Origin: CBFHWU01 sp965659665 | GTDB taxonomy: Bacteria > Bacteroidota > Bacteroidia > Flavobacteriales > Flavobacteriaceae | Length of the DNA: 64,000 bases | Reading direction: 5' to 3' | Assembly: GCA_965659665.1 (NCBI GenBank) | Contig: CBFHWU010000018.1 | Location: 1 to 64,000 of the forward strand | Shown here: positions 34,187-43,124 of the stretch, one piece after another | How positions within the stretch are numbered: position 1 is the stretch's first letter | Layout of the letters: each line of letters opens with the position of its first letter | Position numbers and translations under genes: made by a program | Notes under the pieces: generated by a model | What the model was told of the DNA's origin: nothing | The model's input: only the letters and a program-made list of their open reading frames with translations | Databases searched by the model: none

Positions 34187-36865
34187 TCAATTGTTTAAGT
34201 TAGGTTGTAACCACTTCTTTGCGGTTTCTAGGGTGGTATTTCTTCTTTTTTGATAGCTTAATAGTTGGTCATTTTCGATTTTTCCTACCCCAAAATAACG
34301 AGCGTCAGGGTGTGCAAAATAATATCCTGAAACGGATGCGGCGGGCCACATCGCCAAACTATCTGTTAATTGTACTCCAATGTGTTCTTTCACTTTTAAT
34401 AACTCCCAAATGGTATTTTTTTCAAGATGATCGGGGCATGCAGGGTACCCAGGTGCAGGACGAATACCATGATATTTTTCTTTGATTAAATCATCATTAT
34501 TGAGGTTTTCATTCTGAGAATAACCCCAGTGATTTATTCGTATTTCACGATGCAAATACTCTGCAAAGGCTTCTGCTAACCGATCTGCAAGTGCCTTTAC
34601 CATTATGCTGTTGTACATATCATGTTTAGATTCAAACTCTTGAGCCAACTCCTGCGTACCAAATCCGGCTGTTACACAAAAACAGCCCATATAATCCTTA
34701 ACTTTTGATGCTACAGGAGCCACAAAATCAGCAAGTGCGTAATGTGGCTTATGATCCGATTTTTGAAGCTGCTGACGCAATGTAATAAATTTTGCTAGAG
34801 GCGTAATACGTTGTTCATTATCAAAAATGATAATCTCATCTTCGTCACTAGCATTAGCAGCAAATAGCCCAAAAACAGCCTTTGCGTGGAGCAAGTCACC
34901 ATCAATAATACGTTGTAATAATAACTGGGCATCGTCTAATAATGATGTTGCTTGTTCGCCCACTACCTTGTCGTTTAATATCGTAGGATATCGCCCATGC
35001 AAATCCCATGACCTAAAGAAAGGACTCCAATCAATAAAGTTGACTAAAGATTTAAGATCTTGTTTTTCGATTACTTGAACACCGAGCTGATTAGGAGTTG
35101 TTGGAATAAAATTATTCCAGTCAGTGGTCCATTTATTTGTTCTCGCTTCGTTTAAAGTAATATATTTTTTTTTAGTTTTTCGTTTTTCAAAGCCTATACG
35201 AAACGTCTCATAATCCTTTTTGACCCCCTCAATATAATCAACACAGGAGTCGGGTTTTAATAAGTTACCTACCACTGTAACTGCTCTTGAAGCATCATTA
35301 ACATGTACAACAGCGTGAGGGTACTCGGTATCAATTTTGACAGCAGTATGGGCTCGTGATGTAGTGGCTCCTCCTATTATAATGGGAATATCGCTTTTTA
35401 TACGATTTAATTCTTTAGCAACATGTACCATTTCGTCTAGTGAAGGGGTAATAAGTCCACTGAGTCCAATCACATCAACATTCTGTTCTATGGCTGTTTG
35501 TAAAATTTTTTCAGGAGGAACCATCACCCCCAAATCAACAATTTCATAATTATTGCAAGCCAATACAACTCCTACAATATTTTTTCCAATATCATGAACA
35601 TCTCCTTTAACGGTTGCCATTAATATTTTTCCTGCAAATTGCTGGGTCCCTTCTTTTTCGGCCTCAATAAATGGGAGTAAGTAGGCTACTGCTTTTTTCA
35701 TGACACGAGCAGATTTAACAACTTGTGGCAAAAACATTTTTCCACTACCAAACAAATCGCCCACCACGTTCATTCCATTCATTAGATGAACTTCAATAAC
35801 CTCAATGGGTACACTTACTTCTTGACGTGCTCGTTCTACATCTTCTTCAATAAAGCCATCCATCCCTTTAACAAGTGCATGGGTTATTCGTTCTTCAACA
35901 CTCCATTTTCGCCATGCGATATCGTTTTTTTTCTTTACTTTATCTCCCCCTTTTACAGATTCGGCAAAATCTAACAGCCGTTCTGTGGCATCTTCTTTGC
36001 GATCGAGCAATACATCTTCGACGTGCTCCAATAAATCTTTAGGTATTTCGTCATATACCTCTAACATAGCAGGGTTGACAATTCCCATATTCATTCCGTG
36101 TTGAATCGCGTGATACAAAAAAGCGGAATGCATTGCTTCCCGAACAGCATTGTTTCCTCTAAAAGAAAAAGATACATTACTCACTCCTCCACTCACATGG
36201 GCGTGAGCTAAATGTTGACGAATCCATTGAGCAGTTTTAAAAAAATCAAGAGCATTGGTTCGATGCTCTTCCATGCCAGTGGCAACAGGGAATATATTGG
36301 GGTCAAAAATAATATCTTGTGGTGGAAAATTTGCTTCCTGAACTAAAACTTCATAGGATCGTTTACAAATTTCAATTCGACGACTTAAAGTATCGGCTTG
36401 ACCGCGTTCATCAAAAGCCATTACGATAACAGCAGCGCCGTATCGTCTAATTTTTTTTGCTTGTTCAATAAAAAGTGCCTTACCCTCTTTTAGACTTATA
36501 GAATTCACCACACATTTTCCTTGAACAACCTGGAGCCCTGCTTCAATAATTTCCCATTTCGAACTATCAATCATAATTGGAATTCTCGCAATATCAGGTT
36601 CTGATTGAATAAGATTTAAGAAGCGAACCATCGCCTCTTTGCCATCAATCATTCCTTCATCCATATTGATATCAATAATTTGAGCTCCTCCCTCTACTTG
36701 ATCTCGAGCAATTTCAAGTGCCGTCGAAAAATCATTATTTTCGATAAGCTTTAAAAACCGCCTAGATCCTGTAACATTTGTGCGTTCCCCAATATTAACA
36801 AACACCGAATCCGATTGGATAATTAAAGGTTCGAGTCCAGAAAGCAATAAGTTTTTTGAGTGCAT
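34187..36865 (-). CDS. metH: cobalamin-dependent methionine synthase, C-terminal subunit
   Basis: An 892-residue protein holding the MetH modules except the homocysteine domain: pterin-binding (VNIGERTNVTGSRRFLKLIE, residues 24-43), cobalamin cap, B12-binding with GDVHDIGKNIVGVVL (the DxHxxG histidine ligand) and the C-terminal reactivation domain (GIRPAPGYPACPDHLEK). With the separate upstream gene it rebuilds a complete methionine synthase that needs vitamin B12. No B12 riboswitch is seen; control appears to come from the SAM riboswitch of the operon. Confidence 0.95.
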   Translation of the reverse strand: MHSKNLLLSGLEPLIIQSDSVFVNIGERTNVTGSRRFLKLIENNDFSTALEIARDQVEGGAQIIDINMDEGMIDGKEAMVRFLNLIQSEPDIARIPIMIDSSKWEIIEAGLQVVQGKCVVNSISLKEGKALFIEQAKKIRRYGAAVIVMAFDERGQADTLSRRIEICKRSYEVLVQEANFPPQDIIFDPNIFPVATGMEEHRTNALDFFKTAQWIRQHLAHAHVSGGVSNVSFSFRGNNAVREAMHSAFLYHAIQHGMNMGIVNPAMLEVYDEIPKDLLEHVEDVLLDRKEDATERLLDFAESVKGGDKVKKKNDIAWRKWSVEERITHALVKGMDGFIEEDVERARQEVSVPIEVIEVHLMNGMNVVGDLFGSGKMFLPQVVKSARVMKKAVAYLLPFIEAEKEGTQQFAGKILMATVKGDVHDIGKNIVGVVLACNNYEIVDLGVMVPPEKILQTAIEQNVDVIGLSGLITPSLDEMVHVAKELNRIKSDIPIIIGGATTSRAHTAVKIDTEYPHAVVHVNDASRAVTVVGNLLKPDSCVDYIEGVKKDYETFRIGFEKRKTKKKYITLNEARTNKWTTDWNNFIPTTPNQLGVQVIEKQDLKSLVNFIDWSPFFRSWDLHGRYPTILNDKVVGEQATSLLDDAQLLLQRIIDGDLLHAKAVFGLFAANASDEDEIIIFDNEQRITPLAKFITLRQQLQKSDHKPHYALADFVAPVASKVKDYMGCFCVTAGFGTQELAQEFESKHDMYNSIMVKALADRLAEAFAEYLHREIRINHWGYSQNENLNNDDLIKEKYHGIRPAPGYPACPDHLEKNTIWELLKVKEHIGVQLTDSLAMWPAASVSGYYFAHPDARYFGVGKIENDQLLSYQKRRNTTLETAKKWLQPNLNN

Positions 36866-36871
36866 GATGAA

Positions 36872-37873
36872 TTATAAAGAAGCTGGTTTTCGAGCAGTAG
36901 CCAATTCAGCCAAACGAGAGATACGCTTGATATGTTGGGGATTGGTTCCACAACAGCCTCCGATAATATTGACCAAATTTTCTTCGAAATATTCTTTAAT
37001 CAACGTTTCCATTTCTGTGGGTGTTTGGTCATAGGCTCCAAAAGCATTAGGTAATCCTGCATTAGGATGAGCAGAAACAAATAAATCTGTTTTTAGTCCT
37101 AAGCGTTTCACATACGGTTTTAATTGATCGGCTCCCAAAGCGCAGTTCAATCCAATACTGAGTAATGGAATATGTGAAACCGATATGAGGAATGCTTCTA
37201 CGGTTTGTCCAGATAGTGTTCGTCCACTTGCATCGGTGATCGTACCACTGACCATAACAGGAGTGTCAATGTTACATTTTTGTTTAACAGAATCTATGGC
37301 AAAAAGAGCTGCTTTTGCATTGAGGGTATCGAAAACCGTTTCAACCATTAAAATATCTGCTCCACCATCAATAAGTGCTTCTACTTGTTGTGAATATGCT
37401 TGTACAAGTTCCTGAAATGTAATCGCTCTGTAAGCTGGATCGTTGACATCGGGTGACATACTAGCGGTTTTGTTTGTTGGGCCAATAGATCCTACAACAA
37501 ATCGAGGTTTACTCGGATTATTTTGAGTAAATTCATGAGCAACTTCTTTGGCAATTCGAGCAGATTCATAATTAAGCTCATAGACCAAATCTTCCATTTG
37601 ATAATCTTCCATAGCTATGGTGGTCGATGAAAATGTATTGGTTTCAATTAAATCTGCACCTGCTGCTAAATACTTTATATGAATCTCACGTATAGCATTG
37701 GGCTGAGTAATCGATAATAAATCATTATTTCCTTGAACAGCAATAGGGTGATTTTTGAAGCGATTCCCTCTAAAATCAGCTTCATCAAACTTATAGTCTT
37801 GAAGCATTGTGCCCATAGCACCATCAAGTACTAAGATTCGATGCGTAAGTATTTCCGAAATAGAACTCATCAT
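36872..37873 (-). CDS. metH: methionine synthase homocysteine-binding subunit (MetH N-terminal domain)
   Basis: A 334-residue homocysteine S-methyltransferase domain. The N-terminus ILVLDGAMGTMLQ and the zinc ligands in IGLNCALGA and IIGGCCGTNP are intact. It corresponds to the first domain of the long MetH protein and is encoded separately, with its own stop, six bases before the gene for the other domains. The start is ATG 37873, overlapping the TGA of the upstream gene; TTG 37879 is less likely. The split falls at a domain boundary, so it is a real two-gene form. Confidence 0.93.
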   Translation of the reverse strand: MMSSISEILTHRILVLDGAMGTMLQDYKFDEADFRGNRFKNHPIAVQGNNDLLSITQPNAIREIHIKYLAAGADLIETNTFSSTTIAMEDYQMEDLVYELNYESARIAKEVAHEFTQNNPSKPRFVVGSIGPTNKTASMSPDVNDPAYRAITFQELVQAYSQQVEALIDGGADILMVETVFDTLNAKAALFAIDSVKQKCNIDTPVMVSGTITDASGRTLSGQTVEAFLISVSHIPLLSIGLNCALGADQLKPYVKRLGLKTDLFVSAHPNAGLPNAFGAYDQTPTEMETLIKEYFEENLVNIIGGCCGTNPQHIKRISRLAELATARKPASL

Positions 37874-39045
37874 AAACAATCAAAAGCTTGTTTTAAATCT
37901 GATTTAATATCTTGAACATTTTCCAACCCTACAGAAATACGAATAAGACCATCTTGAATGTGGACTGCTTGTCGTTCATCGTGTGAGAGCTTGCTGTGCG
38001 TCGATGCTGCAGGTTGTGTTACAATCGTACGTGTATCGCCCAAATTTGCAGATAATGAACATAATTTGATTTGATTTAAAAATTGTTTTCCTCCCTCAAT
38101 TCCTTTTTTTACTTCAAATGCAATAATATTTCCCCCACGTTTCATTTGCTTCAATGCTAACCGATATTGAGGGTGATTTTTTAAAAATGGATAACGTACG
38201 TTTTGTGCAGCTGGATGATGTTCAAGAAAAGAAGCGATATCCTCCGCATTATCACAATGTTTATCGACTCTTACAGCCAATGTTTCTAGGCTCTTTGAAA
38301 GCACCCAAGCGTTAAAGGGAGAAAGAGAAGGTCCTGTATTTCGGGAAAAAAGATAGATTTCACGAATTAAATCCGATCGCCCCACTGTGATCCCCCCTAA
38401 TACACGTCCTTGACCATCCATCAACTTAGTTGCTGAATGAATGACTAAATCCGCTCCAAAAGCTATGGGTTGTTGTAAATATGGCGTTGCAAAACAGTTA
38501 TCTACAATAAATATAAGATGGTGTTTTTTGGCCAATGCGCCCAAAGCTTTCAGATCAAATAGCTGTAACCCTGGGTTGGTAGGCGATTCTACGTAGATAA
38601 TTTTAGTGTTTTTCTGTATTGATTTTTCCAAAACACTTACCTCTGATGGATCAAAATAGGTGGTAGAGATCTTCCATTTGGGGAAAAATTTAGTAAACAA
38701 ACTGTGTGTTGAACCAAAAACAGCACGAGCGGACAAAATATGATCCCCACTTTGTAGTAACGCAGCGATCGATGAAAAAATAGCTGACATTCCAGAGGCA
38801 AATGTATATCCTGTTTCTGCGCCTTCCATCTGACAAATTTTTCTGATCAACTCCGTGTTATTTGGGTTTGAAAAACGACTATAAATATTTCGCTCTTTTT
38901 CTTCGGCAAAAGAAGCTCTCATGTCTTCCGCATCTTCAAAAACAAAGCTCGAGGTCAAAAACAGGGGGGTGCTGTGTTCGTAATATTGAGAATGTTCTAT
39001 TTGGGTACGAATGGCCTGAGTCTCAAAATTAAGTTTTGGGCTCAT
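37870..39045 (-). CDS. trans-sulfuration family PLP enzyme (sulfhydrylase or cystathionine synthase type)
   Basis: A 391-residue Cys/Met-metabolism PLP enzyme. The PLP lysine is in HSATKLMDGQGRVLGG; other blocks are YSRFSNPNNTELIRKI, YVESPTNPGL and SLGDTRTIVTQPASTHS-like LGDTRTIVTQPAASTHS. It is close to O-succinylhomoserine sulfhydrylase (MetZ) and cystathionine gamma-synthase types, which motifs alone do not separate. The start is ATG 39045 (MSPKLNFETQAIR), 17 bases inside the osmC gene. A second, distinct family member (metY) lies two genes upstream. Confidence 0.9.
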   Translation of the reverse strand: MSPKLNFETQAIRTQIEHSQYYEHSTPLFLTSSFVFEDAEDMRASFAEEKERNIYSRFSNPNNTELIRKICQMEGAETGYTFASGMSAIFSSIAALLQSGDHILSARAVFGSTHSLFTKFFPKWKISTTYFDPSEVSVLEKSIQKNTKIIYVESPTNPGLQLFDLKALGALAKKHHLIFIVDNCFATPYLQQPIAFGADLVIHSATKLMDGQGRVLGGITVGRSDLIREIYLFSRNTGPSLSPFNAWVLSKSLETLAVRVDKHCDNAEDIASFLEHHPAAQNVRYPFLKNHPQYRLALKQMKRGGNIIAFEVKKGIEGGKQFLNQIKLCSLSANLGDTRTIVTQPAASTHSKLSHDERQAVHIQDGLIRISVGLENVQDIKSDLKQAFDCL

Positions 39046-39457
39046 AAGGAATATCATTGACAATTACCGAAAATTTTATTGTAGCAGTAGGTTCTAAAGT
39101 TTTAGAAACTGAACAGTATTTTTCAAATGACAGTTGCGCTGATCTGTAGATACGATCGGGCCTTACATCCCCTTCTACAAAAACTTTTACGTCAATTGTT
39201 TTAAATAAAGCTGGAATTTGTCCAGGTTCACGAGTTCCCTCAACTTCAATTCTTAAATCATCAAAAACGATTTTTTGTTTTTTCAAAATCGCAACTATAT
39301 CGATACTGCTGCATCCGGCCACCCCCATAAGTAAAAGTCCCATCGGACTTGCCCCTTTGGGGTGTTCTGTGGAAAGGTTATCTATATCAATTGCATATCC
39401 TTTTTCGTCAGTAATTTTGGAATGGTAATTGTTTTGGTGTTGTAATTTGATCTTCAT
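39029..39457 (-). CDS. OsmC family protein
   Basis: A 142-residue OsmC/Ohr-fold protein. Two cysteines typical of thiol-reactive OsmC proteins are present, in GVAGCSSIDI (about residue 49) and FEKYCSVSKT (about 114). Classic members reduce organic peroxides with these cysteines. It overlaps metX by 50 bases and the next gene by 17, so it is firmly built into the methionine operon. A link to sulfide, homocysteine or other reactive thiols is an inference from context; no substrate can be read. Confidence 0.88.
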   Translation of the reverse strand: MKIKLQHQNNYHSKITDEKGYAIDIDNLSTEHPKGASPMGLLLMGVAGCSSIDIVAILKKQKIVFDDLRIEVEGTREPGQIPALFKTIDVKVFVEGDVRPDRIYRSAQLSFEKYCSVSKTLEPTATIKFSVIVNDIPYEPKT

Positions 39458-40424
39458 CAGAATGGGGTTTAAATATTGGGGTTAAAATTTCATTTATTTG
39501 ATCATATTCAATTAAAAAAGCATCATGACCATGGACGGATGTGATAGTATTGAAATGTATATTTGATTTTACTTGCATTACTTCTTTGTAGGTCATTCGG
39601 TTTTGATCATCCGTAAAATATAAATCGGTATCTATAGAAATCAAATAAATATTTCCTTTTATTTTAGACACCACCTCCCGAAAAGAGACTCTGTCTTTTG
39701 TAATATCGATTGTTCTTAAAAGATGATTCATCAGTTTATAGGCTTGAAGTTTAAACCTGTTTTCAAGCTTTTCGCCGTGATAATGTAACCAGCTTTCAAC
39801 ATTATAAATATTGAGTTCTTCATTAATGGACCGATTAAATCGCTCCGTAAATGATTCAGGAGTGCGATAACAAAGCATAGCATGAATACGGGCATCGTAA
39901 AGAGGACGCTTGGAATTAGATAAAATTTGATCCTGTAAAAGCGTATGAGCTAATAACCAATCCGAGGATTTCCAATCACATGCAATAGGGATAATATTAT
40001 CGATATAGTTTGGAAATGAAGCCGCCAACTCCCAAGCTAAAGCGCCTCCTATAGAGCCTCCAATAGCTGCATAGAGTTGTTGTATTCCCAAAATATCCAA
40101 CGCCTTTTTTAAAATATAGGCGATGTCACGTAGCTCTAAATTTTGGTAATTTTCGAGCAGATAATCATCTTCTCCGTTTCCTGGAAAATTAAAGGCTAAA
40201 ACGGAATATATTTCAGTATCAATCATTTTTTTTTGTCCAACAACCTCTGACCACCAACCATCTTTGCCGCTAATATGAGCATTCCCTGTTAGGGAATGAT
40301 TGACAAGCACTACAGGAGCTTCACCAAGAGGCAGACCAAATTGTTCATAAGAAATTTTATAATCATCTTTATGCCCAGAGATTGTGGTGAAACACTTAAT
40401 CGGTATGTAGTGTAATGTTGACAT
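39408..40424 (-). CDS. metX: homoserine O-acetyltransferase-like alpha/beta hydrolase (MetX)
   Basis: Activates homoserine for sulfur incorporation. A 338-residue alpha/beta-fold acyltransferase: NHSLTGNAH near the oxyanion hole, nucleophile elbow IGGSIGGALAWE, acid in SIDTDLYFTDDQN and the histidine in VHGHDAFLIEYD. The GGSIGG elbow and HDAFL are MetX features. The start is ATG 40424; the frame is open to 40445, inside metY. Acetyl rather than succinyl as donor is assumed from the family and from the metY neighbour. Confidence 0.9.
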   Translation of the reverse strand: MSTLHYIPIKCFTTISGHKDDYKISYEQFGLPLGEAPVVLVNHSLTGNAHISGKDGWWSEVVGQKKMIDTEIYSVLAFNFPGNGEDDYLLENYQNLELRDIAYILKKALDILGIQQLYAAIGGSIGGALAWELAASFPNYIDNIIPIACDWKSSDWLLAHTLLQDQILSNSKRPLYDARIHAMLCYRTPESFTERFNRSINEELNIYNVESWLHYHGEKLENRFKLQAYKLMNHLLRTIDITKDRVSFREVVSKIKGNIYLISIDTDLYFTDDQNRMTYKEVMQVKSNIHFNTITSVHGHDAFLIEYDQINEILTPIFKPHSDEDQITTPKQLPFQNY

Positions 40425-40428
40425 TTTT

Positions 40429-41706
40429 TTATTTAAGGCGATCAAAAGCAGTTTGCAGGTCCGCTTTTAAATCTTCAATATCCTCTAATCCAACTGAAAG
40501 TCGAATCAAGTCTTTGGTTACCCCTGTGGTAGCTTGTTCTTGCTCATTAAGTTGTTGATGGGTAGTACTCGCAGGATGAATAATCAAAGATTTTGAATCG
40601 CCTATATTGGCTAATAAGGAAAATATTTTGGTAGTATCAGCAATTTGTTTGGCCGCATCAAACCCACCTTTCACCCCGAAAGTTATAATTCCGCTCTGTC
40701 CTTTGGGTAAATATTGTTTTGCTAACCCCTTGTATTTACTTGTTGATAACCCTGGATAATTCACCCATTCAACTATATTATTTTGATCTAGCCATTGCGC
40801 TAATTCTAAAGCATTTTCGCTGTGTTTTTGCATACGAACGTCCAAGGTTTCAATTCCTTGTAAAATCTGAAACGCATTAAATGGGCTTATCGAAGCTCCC
40901 AAATCTCTTAACCCTTCTACTCTAATCCGAGCTATGTAGGCTGCAGGACCTAAAGCATTGTGATATACTAGTCCGTGATAGGAAGGAGAGGGAGAAGTAA
41001 ATTCAGGAAACTTACCACTTGACCAATCAAAAGTTCCCGCGTCTATGATAATACCCCCCATAGCAGTTCCATTTCCATTGATATACTTTGTTAGGGAATG
41101 AATTACAATATTTGCACCATGACTGATAGGATTCAATAAAGCAGGGGTAGCTACAGTATTGTCTACCATAAAAGGAATTTTATTTACTTTTGCTATATCA
41201 GCAATAGAGGCTAAATCTAACACATCAAGTTTTGGATTCCCTAAGGATTCTGCAAAAATTAAACGAGTATTTTCTTGAACTGCCGATTGAAAGTTGGAAA
41301 CCTGATCGGGATCCACAAAAGTGGTCGTGACACCAAAACGAGGAAGCATCGACTTAAGCATATTAAAAGTCCCTCCATACAAGCTATTCGATGCTACAAT
41401 ATGGTCCCCTGATTTGAGAAAAGTCAATATTGCTGTAGCAATAGCTGAAGTGCCTGAAGCTGTCGCAACAGCTGCTATTCCACCTTCTAAACTTGCCATT
41501 CTTTGCTCTAAAACGTCGTTGGTAGGATTGTTGAGTCGAGTATAAATATATCCTGATTCTGATAAAGAAAATAGGTTTGCAGCGTGGTCAGCATTATCAA
41601 ATACATAGGAAGTGGACTGATATAACGGAACTGCTCTTGTGCCTTGTGTTAAAGTTACATCATGACCCACATGTAATGCATTAGTAGAAAACTTTGATTC
41701 GTTCAT
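40429..41706 (-). CDS. metY: O-acetylhomoserine sulfhydrylase
   Basis: Makes homocysteine directly from O-acetylhomoserine and sulfide. A 425-residue PLP enzyme, longer than the related gene at 37870 as usual for MetY. Blocks: YTRLNNPTNDVLEQRMASLE, TASGTSAIATAIL, the PLP lysine in HSLTKYINGNGTAMGG, and NIGDSKSLIIHPASTTHQQL. It lies 18 bases after metK and 4 bases before metX. With the adjacent MetX it gives a two-step direct sulfhydrylation route. Confidence 0.94.
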   Translation of the reverse strand: MNESKFSTNALHVGHDVTLTQGTRAVPLYQSTSYVFDNADHAANLFSLSESGYIYTRLNNPTNDVLEQRMASLEGGIAAVATASGTSAIATAILTFLKSGDHIVASNSLYGGTFNMLKSMLPRFGVTTTFVDPDQVSNFQSAVQENTRLIFAESLGNPKLDVLDLASIADIAKVNKIPFMVDNTVATPALLNPISHGANIVIHSLTKYINGNGTAMGGIIIDAGTFDWSSGKFPEFTSPSPSYHGLVYHNALGPAAYIARIRVEGLRDLGASISPFNAFQILQGIETLDVRMQKHSENALELAQWLDQNNIVEWVNYPGLSTSKYKGLAKQYLPKGQSGIITFGVKGGFDAAKQIADTTKIFSLLANIGDSKSLIIHPASTTHQQLNEQEQATTGVTKDLIRLSVGLEDIEDLKADLQTAFDRLK

Positions 41707-41724
41707 TTTAATTGTGTTATGTTA

Positions 41725-42978
41725 TTAAATGCGAAATTTATTTTTTAATTCATGGACCATGTCCAGTTTTTCCCAAGTAAATAGTTCTACATCCAGTGAG
41801 ATCTCTCCGTTATATGGAGACTTAAAAACTTTGGTGACTATTTTTGGCTCACGCCCCATGTGTCCGTAAGCAGCTGTTTCCAAATAAATGGGGGTACGAA
41901 GTTTCAGTCTTTTTTCGATTCCGTAAGGACTGAGGTCAAAAACTTCTAAAAGTTTTTTAGCAATGGACCCGTCGGTTATATCAACTTTAGAAGTGCCATA
42001 AGTATTGACAAATAAAGAAGTTGGTTGCACAACACCAATAGCGTAACTTACTTGAACAAGTACTTCCTCACATACTCCAGCAGCAACCAGGTTTTTTGCT
42101 ATATGGCGAGCCGCATATGCAGCACTTCGATCTACTTTACTCGGGTCTTTTCCACTAAATGCTCCTCCACCGTGCGCTCCTTTACCTCCGTAAGTATCTA
42201 CAATTATTTTTCTTCCTGTCAAACCAGTATCTCCGTGAGGACCACCAATTACAAACTTTCCTGTTGGGTTGATATGGTAAATGATTTGATCATTAAATAA
42301 GGATTGTATTGAAGTTGGAAAACTAGCAATTACACGAGGCATAAGCTTATGGATGATGTCATTTTTAATTTGACTCAACATCTCTTTATCTGAAGCAAAG
42401 GAATCGTGTTGGGTTGACACTACAATAGTGTCGATTCTAATAGGTTCATTGGAATCGCTGTACTCAATGGTGACTTGAGATTTCGCATCAGGTCGCAGAT
42501 AGTCAATGGGGGTTCCTAAATGGCGAAATTTCGATAAAACTTCTAATATTTTGTGTGAAATGGCTAATGCCAACGGCATGTAGTTTTTGGTTTCATTTGT
42601 GGCATAACCAAACATCATCCCCTGATCACCAGCTCCTTGTTCTTCTTTTGAAGCACGGTCAACCCCCTGATTAATGTCTTGGGATTGCTCGTGAATCATC
42701 GATACTACTCCGCAGGAATCTCCAGAAAATTGGTATTCCCCTTTGGTGTAGCCAATATCGTTGATGGTATTTCGCGCAATCGACTGAACGTCTACGTACG
42801 TATTGCTTTTGACTTCTCCCGAAAGAATAACTTGACCAGTGGTTACTAAGGTTTCACAAGCTACTTTACTTTGATTATCAAAAGCTAAAAAATGATCTAA
42901 CAAAGCATCACTGATTTGGTCTGCTACTTTGTCTGGATGACCCTCACTTACTGATTCGGATGTAAATAAATATGGCAT
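41725..42978 (-). CDS. metK: S-adenosylmethionine synthetase
   Basis: Makes SAM from methionine and ATP. The N-terminus LFTSESVSEGHPDKVADQIS, GDQGMMFGYA and the glycine-rich loop GGKGAHGGGAFSGKDPSKVD are diagnostic; 417 residues is normal. It is the first gene of an eight-gene methionine operon. The leader holds a SAM-II-type aptamer and a hairpin whose 3' arm ends four bases before the ATG, so its product SAM is expected to shut off its own operon. Confidence 0.97.
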   Translation of the reverse strand: MPYLFTSESVSEGHPDKVADQISDALLDHFLAFDNQSKVACETLVTTGQVILSGEVKSNTYVDVQSIARNTINDIGYTKGEYQFSGDSCGVVSMIHEQSQDINQGVDRASKEEQGAGDQGMMFGYATNETKNYMPLALAISHKILEVLSKFRHLGTPIDYLRPDAKSQVTIEYSDSNEPIRIDTIVVSTQHDSFASDKEMLSQIKNDIIHKLMPRVIASFPTSIQSLFNDQIIYHINPTGKFVIGGPHGDTGLTGRKIIVDTYGGKGAHGGGAFSGKDPSKVDRSAAYAARHIAKNLVAAGVCEEVLVQVSYAIGVVQPTSLFVNTYGTSKVDITDGSIAKKLLEVFDLSPYGIEKRLKLRTPIYLETAAYGHMGREPKIVTKVFKSPYNGEISLDVELFTWEKLDMVHELKNKFRI

Positions 42979-42981
42979 TAA

Positions 42982-43029
42982 AGTTGCTTTTTTGGAAGGA
43001 TTTGCAAGATATTATCTCTTAAAGCAACT
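42982..43029 (-). promoter_or_regulatory. expression platform of the metK riboswitch
   Basis: AGTTGCTTT (43029..43021) is the exact complement of AAAGCAACT (42990..42982), forming a 9-bp hairpin whose 3' arm occupies bases -12 to -4 relative to the metK ATG. In the loop, CAAATCCTTCC (43004..42994) is the exact complement of GGAAGGATTTG (43077..43067) inside the aptamer. The two helices would cross if both formed, so they look mutually exclusive. No U run is seen, suggesting control at translation. Confidence 0.65.
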
Positions 43030-43030
43030 A

Positions 43031-43080
43031 CTGCTTTAGCATTTTTTTTGAGAGGCTGCAATCAGTCAAATCCTTCCTCT
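43031..43080 (-). promoter_or_regulatory. SAM-II-type riboswitch aptamer
   Basis: Minus strand. P1 is AGAGG (43080..43076) with CCTCT. The loop contains GATTTGACTGATTGCA, which matches the SAM-II loop GAUUUAACCGUAUUGCA that I recall from the crystallised marine metX riboswitch. After P1 comes an A-rich stretch and GCTAAAG, the conserved 3' block. ACTG of the loop can pair with CAGT just after GCTAAAG, giving the expected pseudoknot. It lies ahead of metK and the whole methionine operon. Confidence 0.82.
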
Positions 43081-43089
43081 GTTACAGTG

Positions 43090-43119
43090 CAAAGATACAA
43101 GCAATCTTGATAAAAACAA
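43090..43119 (-). promoter_or_regulatory. promoter of the methionine/SAM operon
   Basis: The minus strand has TTG (43119..43117), 19 bases, then TATCTTTG (43097..43090), a full Bacteroidetes match. The predicted transcript starts a few bases before the SAM-II aptamer. The -33 element lies just past the stop codon of the upstream gene at 43125. Confidence 0.75.
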
Positions 43120-43124
43120 ATTTT

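Noticed and set aside
36866..36875. Possible frameshift joining the two metH genes
   Set aside because: The break is at a domain boundary, each part has its own stop and start, and the split is compatible with two functional subunits.
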